The notes under the pieces are model-generated. The model was not told the DNA's origin. It ran no database searches and saw only the letters and a list, made by a program, of their open reading frames with translations. Positions 7,951 to 17,658 of a stretch of 47,576 nt of DNA are shown here, piece after piece. The DNA is from Clostridia bacterium (lineage in GTDB: Bacteria > Bacillota > Clostridia > TANB77 > CAG-508). Where the stretch lies: positions 1 through 47,576 of the forward strand of contig JAAWKD010000019.1 in the NCBI GenBank assembly GCA_022797215.1. Reading direction: 5' to 3'. How positions within the stretch are numbered: the first letter of the stretch is position 1; each line of letters begins with the position of its first letter. Made by a program: the position numbers and the translations under genes.

Positions 7951-10045
7951 GTGAAAACAGAAATGATTATGTACATATTAGGAGGCGCAGGTATTCTATT
8001 TGTACTAATTATCATCGCATTTTTAATGCTGAAAAAGAGAATGAATACTTCTGAAGTAAAGCAAATTCAACAATTGAGAGAAGGAACAGAAGCAAGTTCT
8101 TTTTCCATGGAAGTACTTTTCCAAAAATTATACATTTTTTACCTTAAAACTCCTTTTTTAAAGAAATATTTATTAAAGGTACGCAGAAGACTAGAAATTA
8201 TCAATGTGGATGATGAGTATTTGACAAGAAAACAGGCAGCATCTATCTTATCTAAAACATTATGTATTATTCTTCCACTTACTATTGTTATTTTAGTTAT
8301 GACTCATGAAAACACATTATTATTATTTATTTTATTACTATTCGAATTATTTATGGTAGATACCTTTATGGATGGAATGGTAAACAAATTAGATAATAAA
8401 TTATTAAGAGAACAAATTGAGTTTTTCTCTGAAATAAGACATGCTTACCATGAATTTAACATGGTAGAAGAAGCTATTTACCAAGTAGCACAAGATGATG
8501 AAAAACCAGAAATGGCAAGACAAGCAGAAAAAATCTATGAAGTATTAATTTCAAATGACCCAGAATCAGAACTTGAAAAATATTATGATATTGCACCAAA
8601 TAGTTATTTAAAAGAGTTTGCAGGAGTTTCCTATTTAACAAAAGAATTTGGAGACCGTAAGATAGATAAAACATCTCTATATTTAAAGAACTTAAATAAC
8701 ATTACACAAGAAATGCAATTAGAAATTTTGAAAAGAGACAAATTAGATTATACATTCCAAAGTTTATCGATTATTTCAATTGTACCAATTTTAGCATTAG
8801 AACCAATTAAAAATTGGGCAATTTCACAATTTAGTTTTACAGAAAGTTTCTATAATGGTAAAACAGGATTTATTGTTCAAATACTTATTTTAATATTAAC
8901 CTTTGTTTGCTATTTGTTAATTGGAAAATTGAAAGATAATGGCTCAACTACAATGAGTACAAAAAATACAGAAAATCCTTGGCAAGAAAGATTGTATAAG
9001 ATAGGAATTGTCAAGAAAATAGTAGACTTATTTATTCCAAAAGAGGGAACAAAGGAAGATAGAAACCTAAAAAAGAAAATGAAAGATGCAGCAAGTAAAG
9101 ACAAAATACAATGGATTTATATTAATAGAATTACTTTGTGTTTGTTGACCTTTGTTGTTAGTATTTTCTTATTTAGTTATGTACATACATTAGTTATTAA
9201 TGGTGTTTATAATGATCCAACAGAGGATTATGATGTTTATCGGTCAAATGTCTTCTAAGGACAAGAATAAGGCTATGAGACTGACAGAGTCTGACAATCA
9301 ATATTTGGAATATTATAAAGGAAAACCAGAAACTAAAGTAGAAGAAATTCAAAAAGTAATGAGACAAGGAAAAGTTAATAAGGACTATGTAGAAAGCAGT
9401 GATGAAGAGCTAGAAACTGCTGCACAAAGAGTGTTAGAAAAATTAAAATTAGTTAGTAGTGAGACCTTACAATGGTTTGAAGTACTATTAGCTTTGGTAT
9501 TTGCAGTTATTGCATATATGACACCAATTTGGATGCTCATTTTCCAAGCAAAGATGAGACAACTAGAAATGGAAGATGAAGTAATGCAGTTCAATACCAT
9601 TATTCTAATGTTAATGAAAATTGAAAGAGTAAATGTAGAAATTATATTAGAGTGGCTAGAAAGGTATGCCAATATCTTTAGAGAGCCAATTAGTAAATGT
9701 GTAAACAACTATGAGAGTGGTGCTTGGGAAGCTTTAGAACAGTTAAAAGAAGATGTTACTTACCAACAATTTATTCGAATTGTGGAAAGCCTTCAAGCAG
9801 CAGTAGAAAAAATTCCAATTGAAGATGCTTTTGATGAGTTAGACACAGAAAGAGATTATTACCAAGAAAAGAGAAAAGAATCCAATGAAAGATTAATTTC
9901 AAGAAAAGGAAGAATAGGAAAAGTAATTGGATTTGCACCAATGATTGTTCTATTTGTTGGATACTTAATTGTACCATTAGTATTTATTGGTATTACCAGT
10001 ATGACAAGTTCACTAAATTCAGTACAAACTTCAACAGGAACTTAA
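7951..10045 (+). CDS. Fused TadB/TadC-like (GspF-type) platform protein with one +1 shift
   Basis: 697 residues after recoding (430 + 267). Start is GTG 7951, preceded by AGGAGGTGA. Hydrophobic segments lie near residues 6-26, 93-135, 300-330 and 385-415 in the first half, and near residues 515-540 and at the C-terminus (FAPMIVLFVGYLIVPLVFIG) in the second. The cytoplasmic part between the last two, with short helices and many Glu/Lys residues, matches the T2SSF domain of TadC. The break is at CGG 9241, followed by T; skipping C gives DYDVY-G-QMSSKDKNKAM. The alternative is two overlapping genes, but the second would start at an ATG with no ribosome site, inside the first gene. It would be the inner-membrane platform on which the CpaF ATPase acts. 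Confidence 0.78.
9241..9244 (+). other. CGGT +1 recoding site 5 (TadB/TadC fusion)
   Basis: In-frame CGG after DYDVY, the only one followed by T. Skipping C9241 gives GGT, still glycine, and joins the two halves. Without the shift the frame ends at 9258 after five more codons. Confidence 0.7.
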
Positions 10046-10072
10046 AAACTAGTATCATAAGAGGAGGAGAAT

Positions 10073-10678
10073 ATGGAGAATGCATCAAGAGCTATTATTA
10101 TGGCTGGTGGTATTTTAATGGGTGTTATTATCGTATCTGTTCTAGTAATGGTATTTCAACCGATAGGTGGGGTTTATGAAGAAGAAGGCTTGGCTTTGTC
10201 AATAGAACAGCTTGAAGAATATAACAGGCAATTTAATACTTATGATAGATCAATGTATGGAAGTGAACTTTTGTCATTAGCTAATTTAGTGCATGACTAT
10301 GACAATCGATTATTGATAGATCAAGAACCAACAGGAGAATATTATAGGAACAATAAAATTATAGTGACAGTAAAATTACATGAAGATACAATAGGAGATG
10401 ATACAGTAATACCATCTTATGAAAGTATCAAACGTGAGAGTAGAAGTAAGGCAGATGGATGTGATATAGAAAGGCTAAGACAATATGATATGGCATTAGA
10501 AAAGAAGATGAACGATATGGTAAAAGCAGGAGTTAGTAAAAGAGATGATACATACCAAGATGTAAAGTCTTCTGTTACACAATTGAGGAGTACGCCATTT
10601 AAGTGTATTAGTGCAAAAACAAAATATAATAAAGAAGGTAGAATTTCTAGAATGGTTTTTGAACAGGTGAAAGAATAG
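10073..10678 (+). CDS. MENAS-type pilin-like protein 1
   Basis: 201 residues. It begins MENASRAIIMAGGILMGVI: a five- to six-residue acidic/polar start, then one hydrophobic helix to about residue 29, then a soluble domain. The C-terminus, FKCISAKTKY...RISRMVFEQV, is shared in pattern with the next two proteins. There is no classical prepilin leader. Position after the platform gene, where Flp pilins and pseudopilins are found, suggests a filament or pseudopilus subunit, but this is inference. AGGAGGAG lies before ATG. Confidence 0.7.
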   Translation: MENASRAIIMAGGILMGVIIVSVLVMVFQPIGGVYEEEGLALSIEQLEEYNRQFNTYDRSMYGSELLSLANLVHDYDNRLLIDQEPTGEYYRNNKIIVTVKLHEDTIGDDTVIPSYESIKRESRSKADGCDIERLRQYDMALEKKMNDMVKAGVSKRDDTYQDVKSSVTQLRSTPFKCISAKTKYNKEGRISRMVFEQVKE

Positions 10679-10708
10679 TAGAGTTTTTTAGAAAGGGGAA
10701 TACTAGAG

Positions 10709-11188
10709 ATGGAAAATGCATCAAAAGCCCTTATTATGGCAGGTAGTATGTTAATAGGAATTATTATATTATCAATAGCAGTATACTTATTTGCATCTGT
10801 TGGTGGAAGTGGTAAAGATATACAAAAGCAAGTAGATGCAAGGGTAATGGCAGAGTTCAATAATAATTTCCTAAAATATGAAGGTAGCAAAACTTGTACC
10901 ATTCACGATATTGTTAATTTGACAAAATTTGCGCAAAAAACAAATGAAGCATTAGGATATGACAAAACAGATAGCACAAAATCATTTTACATTCAAGTTG
11001 TTCTAGATAGAAGAGACTTAACACAATATACAGAGCAACAATTGGTTCAATTGTTAAATGATATGCAAATAGAAACAGATGCTACAACTGGAGAAAAACA
11101 TCTTCCGTATTATGAATGCACAGAAGTCAAATTTGAAAATCCAGAACAGATTAATCGAGTAAGTAAAATTGTTTTTGAAAAGAGTTAA
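10709..11188 (+). CDS. MENAS-type pilin-like protein 2
   Basis: 159 residues. N-terminus MENASKALIMAGSMLIGIIIL, helix to about residue 32, then a small soluble domain ending YYECTEVKFENPEQINRVSK, the same Cys-containing end pattern as its neighbours (C, alternating strand, FE-K/Q). Clearly paralogous to the genes on both sides. AAAGGGG precedes the start. Confidence 0.7.
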   Translation: MENASKALIMAGSMLIGIIILSIAVYLFASVGGSGKDIQKQVDARVMAEFNNNFLKYEGSKTCTIHDIVNLTKFAQKTNEALGYDKTDSTKSFYIQVVLDRRDLTQYTEQQLVQLLNDMQIETDATTGEKHLPYYECTEVKFENPEQINRVSKIVFEKS

Positions 11189-11206
11189 TCAAAATAAGGA
11201 AAAAGA

Positions 11207-11641
11207 ATGAAAAAGAAGTTATTAGTAATTTTAGGAATTTTTATAATTATCTTGCTATTTTCTGTCTATTTAGTGTATAATTATAGAAAAGGTGTCATAC
11301 AAGCTCAAGGCTTTAATAAACAGTATGAAAACTATTATCAAAAAACGATACTAGGAACTGATTTAGCAACTGTAATGAATAAAGCAATGGACTATAATAA
11401 AAGAAATGACATTACAAAAGATAGCAATGACAGATATTATATAGAAACAGAAAATTCTCTTTTGATAGAAGTAAAGTTTTTAGAAAAAGAGGAAACTGTT
11501 AAAATGGAAGATATTCTATTACAAGACATGGAAAATTTTATTAACTTTTATGCAACAGCAAGTTTTAAGTGCACTAAGATAGAATATCACCAGGAAAATA
11601 AGCAAGTAAAGAGTTTGTTTTTCGAACAAATACAACTTTAA
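11207..11641 (+). CDS. Paralogous one-helix protein with a conventional basic N-terminus
   Basis: 144 residues. Here the start is MKKKLLVILGIFIIILLFSVY, a normal positively charged membrane anchor instead of MENAS. The C-terminus (FKCTKIEYHQENKQVKSLFF) still matches the preceding two proteins. This mix suggests the C-terminal domain is the shared functional unit and the N-terminus has been exchanged. Function unknown; probably a minor subunit or anchor of the same machine. Confidence 0.65.
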   Translation: MKKKLLVILGIFIIILLFSVYLVYNYRKGVIQAQGFNKQYENYYQKTILGTDLATVMNKAMDYNKRNDITKDSNDRYYIETENSLLIEVKFLEKEETVKMEDILLQDMENFINFYATASFKCTKIEYHQENKQVKSLFFEQIQL

Positions 11642-11716
11642 TTAGATTTTAATATTGGATGAAAAGTCCAAAAGAAAAAATATATAAAAAACAAAAGTTA
11701 AGGGAGGAATTTTATT

Positions 11717-12145
11717 ATGGAGAATGCATCAAAGGCATTAATTATTGCTGGAGCAATTCTAATTTCAATCGTTTTAGTAAGTGTAGGAGTTATTGTAGTA
11801 AACAGTTTAAACGCTGATGATACAGTTGCAGAAATGGACAGACAACAAATTCAAAGTTTTAACTCAAAATTTGATTCTAATGCAGGAGTAAAAAAACAAG
11901 GAAGCTTTGTAAAAACATTAATTACAACCGTTATTACAAATAATTCTACTTATGCTGGTGATACTGCTAAAACAGTTAGTGTTAATGCAGATAGTCTTGG
12001 CATTAGTGGTATATCAGGAAATATAACTGATTCTAGCCAATTAGCTAAAATAAGAAATTCAATAAATGGTAGTGCAAGATATGATATTGAGGTTTCTTAT
12101 AAGGCTAGTGGTATTATAGATGTAGTTACAATTGTTAAAAAATAG
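11717..12145 (+). CDS. MENAS-type pilin-like protein 3, candidate major subunit
   Basis: 142 residues, MENASKALIIAGAILISIVL followed by a Ser/Asn/Thr/Gly-rich soluble domain with no cysteine and few bulky charges. The domain composition is typical of an abundant extracellular subunit. It has the strongest ribosome site of the group (AAGGGAGGAA), and 75 nt of untranslated sequence precede it. I therefore suggest it as the major subunit; this rests on composition and translation signals only. Confidence 0.65.
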   Translation: MENASKALIIAGAILISIVLVSVGVIVVNSLNADDTVAEMDRQQIQSFNSKFDSNAGVKKQGSFVKTLITTVITNNSTYAGDTAKTVSVNADSLGISGISGNITDSSQLAKIRNSINGSARYDIEVSYKASGIIDVVTIVKK

Positions 12146-12161
12146 AATTTAGGAGAAAATT

Positions 12162-12824
12162 ATGGAAAATGCGTCAGATGCCATTATCATGGCAGGAGCA
12201 GTGCTAATATTTGTCATTGCCCTTTCAGTGGCAATGACACTATTTTCACAAGCTAGAGTAACTGTTGATACCGTTGTATATGCGAGTGATAGAACTAACT
12301 ATTATGAATATATGGATATAGATGTTTCAAATAATGTAAAGAATAGAATTGTAAGCTTGGAAACAATTATTCCAACACTCTATAAATATTACAAAGAAAA
12401 TTATACAGTAGTATTTTTAAAGCAAAATGGAGATGGAATGAAATTATATGACTCTGATCCTACAAGAAAAGCAAACTGGAGTCAGGATTCTAGTGGAAAT
12501 CCAAAAGATTTTGTGGTAGAGAAATATCCAGGAATGAGTGGTACACAAGTATGTTCTTTTGACATCAATGAAGAATTAATACGTCGTGAACCATGGGTAG
12601 GAAGTCCAATAGATACAAGAGAGAATTTAGAGGCTTTCTTAAATGGTGGAACGTATGGGACATATCATTATCCAGGTTTTATACAACAATATTCAGGTGA
12701 TTATTTTAGGGAGACAATAGGTGAGTACAGAACAAATAACAAAGATACTTTTGCTTCAGGATTAAATCAAGGTATTAGAGACAATAAAAACAAAAGAGTA
12801 ATTGTATACCAACTAATGAACTAA
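12162..12824 (+). CDS. MENAS-type pilin-like protein 4 (large)
   Basis: 220 residues. MENASDAIIMAGAVLIFVIAL, helix to about residue 28, then a larger aromatic-rich domain (many Tyr/Asn/Trp) that differs from the other paralogs. Starts 16 nt after the preceding stop with AGGAG before ATG. Possibly a tip or minor pilin (inference). Confidence 0.65.
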   Translation: MENASDAIIMAGAVLIFVIALSVAMTLFSQARVTVDTVVYASDRTNYYEYMDIDVSNNVKNRIVSLETIIPTLYKYYKENYTVVFLKQNGDGMKLYDSDPTRKANWSQDSSGNPKDFVVEKYPGMSGTQVCSFDINEELIRREPWVGSPIDTRENLEAFLNGGTYGTYHYPGFIQQYSGDYFRETIGEYRTNNKDTFASGLNQGIRDNKNKRVIVYQLMN

Positions 12825-12871
12825 AGAACTAAGCTAAAAAGAATTAAGATAAAGGAAAAGGGGGTATTAAT

Positions 12872-13396
12872 ATGTCAGATGCTTTTATGACTCTTATAGC
12901 AATCATGATAGCAGCAGTTTTAATTTTATTTCCATTAATGTCAATGGCAGATAGAACAGACGATATTTCAGAGATAACGGTTCAAACTGCTACGACTGAA
13001 TTTGTAGATAAGGTAAAAACAACAGGGAAGATAACAGTGGATAGCTATAATGAATTTGCATCAACATTAGCTACGACAGGTAATACTTATGACATAGAAA
13101 TGCAAATTCAACATCTTGATGAAAATCCAGGTGTAAAGGTAACACAAGCGGACGTAACAAAAATTGGTGAAAATTTGTATTATAATGAGTATACAAGTCA
13201 AATTGAGGAAAGATTACATAATGATAAGAGAATAGCCCTAAAAGAAGGGGATATATTCTCAGTAACAGTAAAAAATACAAATAAAACGATTGCTGAAATG
13301 TTAAGAGGTTTCTTCTATAGTATTAGTGGAGATGATACTTATCAAATTTCAGGAAGGCACGCTGGTACTGTAAGCGTGAATGGAGCATCAAAATAA
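12872..13396 (+). CDS. TadE-like one-helix membrane protein
   Basis: 174 residues, MSDAFMTLIAIMIAAVLILFPLMSM: a short acidic start and one helix (about 5-25), followed by a soluble domain with VQTATTEFVDKVKTTGKITVDSYNEF. A protein with this arrangement and this place after pilin genes resembles TadE/TadG-like minor pseudopilins. Strong AAAGGGGG ribosome site. A terminator follows at 13421, so downstream genes may need readthrough or another promoter. Confidence 0.6.
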   Translation: MSDAFMTLIAIMIAAVLILFPLMSMADRTDDISEITVQTATTEFVDKVKTTGKITVDSYNEFASTLATTGNTYDIEMQIQHLDENPGVKVTQADVTKIGENLYYNEYTSQIEERLHNDKRIALKEGDIFSVTVKNTNKTIAEMLRGFFYSISGDDTYQISGRHAGTVSVNGASK

Positions 13397-13420
13397 ACTG
13401 TTCTAAAGCAGTACAAGATT

Positions 13421-13450
13421 AGGAGTGGAATAGTTTTTCCACTCCTGTTT
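13421..13450 (+). terminator. Rho-independent terminator inside the Tad-like cluster
   Basis: Perfect 10-bp stem AGGAGTGGAA/TTCCACTCCT with a 6-nt loop, then GTTTT. The short T run may allow partial readthrough to 13494 and beyond. Confidence 0.75.
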
Positions 13451-13493
13451 TAATCAAAAGAAAAATTAGTTAAAAAAGAAAGGGAACATAGGA

Positions 13494-15147
13494 ATGAAAT
13501 TTCAATATTTGGCAGTTATTTTTATTATCATCATTTTGCCAATTACTTTGGTCTTATCATTTTATGTACAAACACAAAATGATATTATGAATAGGCAAAA
13601 TATGTATAGAGCAAAATTAAGTGATGCAACATATGATGCTGTAAAAGCTTTTCAAATTAATACTACCAATAGTTATTATTCTAGTGTTAGTGACTCTAAA
13701 ATTAGGGATATTGAAGCTGCCGTTAATGCTTTTTATAATTCCTTAACAACTAATTTGAATTATAAAAAAGAAGAATTACAAGCTTATGTTCCAGCAATTG
13801 TATATACTTTATATGATGGTTATTATATTTATGGAAAAAGGTATAATGTATATGAGAATCCTAGAATCAATGAGTCAGGAGAGCTAATTGATATGACAAT
13901 TAATACAGATCCAGAAAGTGTACCAAAGCCAGAACTATATGAATATGGATTAAAACCATTTGTATATTATTCTTGCCAATATCAACGTGGTAGTGACAAT
14001 TTTGTTGTGAATTATACATTAGATAATTTTATTAGTATTTATGGAACAATTGGTGGACAATATGTTAATAAATCTGGATACTTAATTCAAATCAATCGGA
14101 AGTTTTAATGGAAACTATAAAGGAATTAATATAGCGAATACAGGAGAAAACTTGACAGAATATTTGAAATTTACAGATACTGCGACTGGTCAACCAGCAG
14201 ATGGAGAATATCCATATGCAGTATATCGTAACCAGAAAATTTATAGAAATGGGTCACAATATTTTTGGTATGATCAAGGCGTAGCACATCCTATTCAAGG
14301 GGAAACTACTATACAAGAAATAGAAGAGACCTTTGGAAAAAGTAGTAGTTATGAATATTATCAAAATGCTTATGAATTTAGCAAGTGGGTATATGATCAT
14401 TTAAAAGATATTAAACAAAATAATATACGTACAGTTGTTAGAAAAGATGATGGAAGTATTGAAGTGACAGCAGGTGGAACAAATTTAGCATTTAATGCAC
14501 AAAATGAAAGTATTTTTGATACTACAAAAGACCCAGAAGATCCAGCATCTATCTTTAATCAACATAGAATAGCAGTGATTAAAAATTCTATTGAAACAAA
14601 CTTAGCAGCAGCAATCAATAGTTATAACAGTAATGCCAATTCTTTTTCTTATGAATTGCCAAAACTAAGTGAAGAAGAGTGGGACAAAGTTGTGAACAAT
14701 GTTTGCATGATTTCCTTTATGCAAGGAATGCCAATTGGTGGAAAATATTTTAATGATTATATAGTAATACCAAATGATAAAAATAACGAATTTGTAGACG
14801 CAGACTCTATCTATTTAATGACAAATGATGGAAAATATCATATGCCAAATTGTCCACTTTTAGTAGAAAGCAATGGTTCTAGTGTAATAGGAGGATATAT
14901 TAATACAGCTTTTCAAAGACAAACTGTAGATAGTACATATTATTACCGACATATGAATAATGGAACACCTTATACACCTTGTTATCAATGCTTAGTAAAT
15001 TCTAGTGGAAAATATGACTTAGAGGAAGATATTATTAACAATACTGGGAATAGTATTAATGGTGTAGGAAGTATTGCTACACTGAGGCAAAAATATTTTT
15101 CCATTTTAGGTAGAGAGAAAAATAACTTGTATAAAACCAATAATTAG
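13494..15147 (+). CDS. Large TadE/F-like one-helix extracytoplasmic protein, expressed through a +1 shift
   Basis: 550 residues after recoding (201 + 349). An N-terminal helix (about 5-24) is followed by an extracytoplasmic domain. The stretch DIMNRQNMYRAKLSDATYDAVKAF after the helix is like TadE/F-type pseudopilins. The second half has a cysteine pair region (MPNCPLLV ... YTPCYQCL) that could bind metal or form disulfides. The frame breaks at CGG 14097; skipping C joins LIQIN to GSFNGNYKGINIANTGENL, which continues without a stop for 349 residues. A separate second gene would lack both a ribosome site and a membrane anchor. Specific function unknown; part of the pilus-like cluster by position. 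Confidence 0.7.
14097..14100 (+). other. CGGA +1 recoding site 6 (TadE/F-like protein)
   Basis: In-frame CGG after LIQIN. Skipping C14097 yields GGA and a continuous frame to 15147. Without the shift the frame stops at 14108, three codons later. Confidence 0.75.
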
Positions 15148-15212
15148 AAATTGTTTAAAAAACAGAAATATGGTTATCCTATTAAAATAAGAAAATAAAA
15201 AAGGAGAACCAT

Positions 15213-16439
15213 ATGAAACTTATCAAGAAAATTGCTATTATTACATTACTACTTGTTATCTATATTTATGTCTGTTATATATCATTTTTTCCCAGTAATT
15301 ACATTATTATGCAGGGAGAAACTTTGAAAATAAATACTTTGCTAGGAACTAGTTTGGTTCAAAAAGAAGGCAAAGCTCTTAGAACTATACAGACAGCAAG
15401 TAATTTGAATAATACAAAAGTTGAGCAAGTAGGAAAAATAGATTTTAGCTTAAGCTTATTTCACTTATTGAAAGTAAAAGATGTTAGTGTAAATGTTATT
15501 CCAAAGACTAGTGTAGTGCCTATAGGAGGAGCAATTGGAATGAAACTATACACAGATGGTGTTTTAGTAGTTGGAATGTCTGAAATAGAAGGAAAAAGGC
15601 CTTATGATAATACAGGAATTCAAGAAGGAGATAGAATTATTCAAATTAATGAAAACAGCATTAGTAACACAACAGAATTAATGCAAGAAGTAAATGCTAG
15701 TAAAGGGAATAAGATTTATATAAAATATATTCATGAGGAAGAAACAATTACTACTAGTATGAAACCAGTGAAAAGTGGAGAAGAAGGATACAAACTAGGA
15801 CTTTGGGTAAGAGACGCAGCAGCAGGAGTAGGGACCTTAACTTTTTATGAACCATCTACTGGAATGTTTGCTACATTAGGACATGGAATTTTAGATGTAG
15901 ATACTTCTGATTTAATTAAAATAGCAAATGGAGAATTAGTTACAACTAATATTTTAAATATTCAAAAAGGTGAAAAAGGAAGACCAGGAGAGATTAGAGG
16001 AACTATAGAGTCAGGATATACTTTAGGAAGAATTACTAAAAACACTGCTTTTGGTGTATATGGTATCTTAGATACGCCTTCATATTTATCTATTACTTCT
16101 AAAGATGCCATAGAAGTAGCTACAAGAGAGGAGATTAAAACAGGTCCAGCAGAAATTATTTGTGAGTTAGAAAATGGAAAGAGGAAACATTATAGAATAG
16201 AAATTCAAAAGGTTTTCACAGGAAATAATGAGGACAATAAAAGTATGTTATTAAAAGTAACAGATGAAGAGCTGCTAGAAAAAACGGGAGGAATTATTCA
16301 AGGAATGAGCGGAGCTCCCATTGTTCAAGAAGGAAAGTTTATAGGAGCAGTTACGCATGTGTTAGTTAATGATCCTACAGCTGGATACGGAGTTTTTGCA
16401 GATATTATGTTAAAACAAATGCGACAAGTAAATGAATAA
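15213..16439 (+). CDS. spoIVB: SpoIVB-like serine peptidase (PDZ + S55)
   Basis: 408 residues, close to the usual SpoIVB length. One N-terminal helix (6-24), a PDZ domain around residues 105-190 (GIQEGDRIIQINENSISN), then the S55 peptidase domain. Candidate catalytic residues are His224 in LGHGI and Ser366 in GMSGAPIV. In Bacillus, SpoIVB is secreted into the intermembrane space of the forespore and triggers pro-sigma-K processing (family knowledge). Whether this organism sporulates cannot be judged from the window. Good AAGGAG ribosome site. Followed directly by a transglutaminase-like gene. Confidence 0.88.
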   Translation: MKLIKKIAIITLLLVIYIYVCYISFFPSNYIIMQGETLKINTLLGTSLVQKEGKALRTIQTASNLNNTKVEQVGKIDFSLSLFHLLKVKDVSVNVIPKTSVVPIGGAIGMKLYTDGVLVVGMSEIEGKRPYDNTGIQEGDRIIQINENSISNTTELMQEVNASKGNKIYIKYIHEEETITTSMKPVKSGEEGYKLGLWVRDAAAGVGTLTFYEPSTGMFATLGHGILDVDTSDLIKIANGELVTTNILNIQKGEKGRPGEIRGTIESGYTLGRITKNTAFGVYGILDTPSYLSITSKDAIEVATREEIKTGPAEIICELENGKRKHYRIEIQKVFTGNNEDNKSMLLKVTDEELLEKTGGIIQGMSGAPIVQEGKFIGAVTHVLVNDPTAGYGVFADIMLKQMRQVNE

Positions 16440-16460
16440 AGAATAAATGAGGGGATACTT

Positions 16461-17600
16461 ATGAAAGATAATAAAGTTATTATCATTTTAATTACAGTTT
16501 TAGTGATTGTTGTTATTACCATTTTAGGTTTTTTAGCAATTTCTATTATGAAGAACAATAAACAACCAGTAGTAAATCAAAATGTACAAAACCAAAATAA
16601 TAATAATCAAATAGAACAACCAACCAATGAAGAACAGAATACTATTATGAATGAACCAAGTGGAAATATGATTATTATAGAGCCTAATACCAATTCAGTG
16701 GATTCTGACAATAATATTCAACCAACAGAGAGTTTTGTTTCTAATTATTATTATAATCAATTAGATGATACTGCCAAAACGATTTATTCACAGTTAAAAC
16801 AAGAAAAGAATAAATTTATTTCTGGAAATCATAGTGTAGAATATGGTACACAGTTTAATACACTACTAAACAGTGATGGAGGTCAAGATAAGTTAACCCA
16901 AAGCTTTCAAGATGCATGGGATGCTTTTATGTATGATAATGTGGACTTATTTTATATTGATACAACAAAGGTAAGTATCAATATTCAGTATGAGAGTCTT
17001 GGTGGAATTAGAACTTATAAAGTGTCTATTGGACCAAGAAATAATGGAAGTTACTTCTTAGATACATTTAAAACACAAGAAGAGGTAGAAATTGCTAAAG
17101 CATATATGGAAGATATAAGAAGACAAATGACAGAACAAATTGCGACAGATGGTATTTATCGTAAATTAGGAAAAGTGCATAATTGGTTAATTGAAACGAT
17201 AACTTATGGAGGAAATACAAAAGACCAACATACTATCTATGGAGCATTAGCTAATAATAAAGCTGTATGTGAAGGTTATGCTAGAGCATTTAAGTATTTA
17301 ATGGATGCTTCAGGAATACCTTGTATTTTAGTTTCTGGAACAGGTACTAATTCACGAGGAGAAGAAGAAAGTCATGCATGGAATTATGTTCAAATCAATG
17401 AGAATTGGTATGCAGTTGATGTTACATGGGATGACCCTATCCTAGTAAATGGAGGAGAATTAACACAAGAATTAAAGTATAAATACTTTTTAAAAGGTTC
17501 AGAGGAATTTAAAGTAGATCATAAAGAAGATGGAAAATTATCAGAAAAGGGAAAGACATTTAGATTTCCAACTATATCTACACAAAATTATAGACCATAG
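16461..17600 (+). CDS. Membrane-anchored transglutaminase-like protein
   Basis: 379 residues. A single N-terminal helix (5-29), a 60-residue Asn/Gln/Pro-rich spacer, then the transglutaminase-like core. The catalytic triad is visible: Cys270 in NKAVCEGYARAF, His305 in ESHAWNYV, Asp320 in WYAVDVTWDDP. Such domains cleave or cross-link peptide bonds at the cell surface; the substrate is unknown. It lies 21 nt after the spoIVB-like gene and shares a bidirectional terminator with murC. Confidence 0.85.
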   Translation: MKDNKVIIILITVLVIVVITILGFLAISIMKNNKQPVVNQNVQNQNNNNQIEQPTNEEQNTIMNEPSGNMIIIEPNTNSVDSDNNIQPTESFVSNYYYNQLDDTAKTIYSQLKQEKNKFISGNHSVEYGTQFNTLLNSDGGQDKLTQSFQDAWDAFMYDNVDLFYIDTTKVSINIQYESLGGIRTYKVSIGPRNNGSYFLDTFKTQEEVEIAKAYMEDIRRQMTEQIATDGIYRKLGKVHNWLIETITYGGNTKDQHTIYGALANNKAVCEGYARAFKYLMDASGIPCILVSGTGTNSRGEEESHAWNYVQINENWYAVDVTWDDPILVNGGELTQELKYKYFLKGSEEFKVDHKEDGKLSEKGKTFRFPTISTQNYRP

Positions 17601-17609
17601 TAAATAAAA

Positions 17610-17653
17610 AAATCATACAGTTATATATTTTCTTATAACTATATGATTTTTTT
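17610..17653. terminator. Bidirectional terminator
   Basis: A 16-bp stem with one G-T pair (17610-17625 with 17634-17649), A-rich on the left and T8 on the right, between convergent genes. Confidence 0.9.
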
Positions 17654-17658
17654 TATGT

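Noticed and set aside
9200..10045. A separate TadC-like gene starting at ATG 9200
   Set aside because: No ribosome site, its first residues overlap the coding end of the preceding gene in another frame, and the CGGT junction gives a continuous fusion.
13421..13493. Two separate operons split at the 13.4 kb terminator
   Set aside because: Not fully excluded, but no clear promoter lies between the hairpin and 13494, so partial readthrough is more likely.
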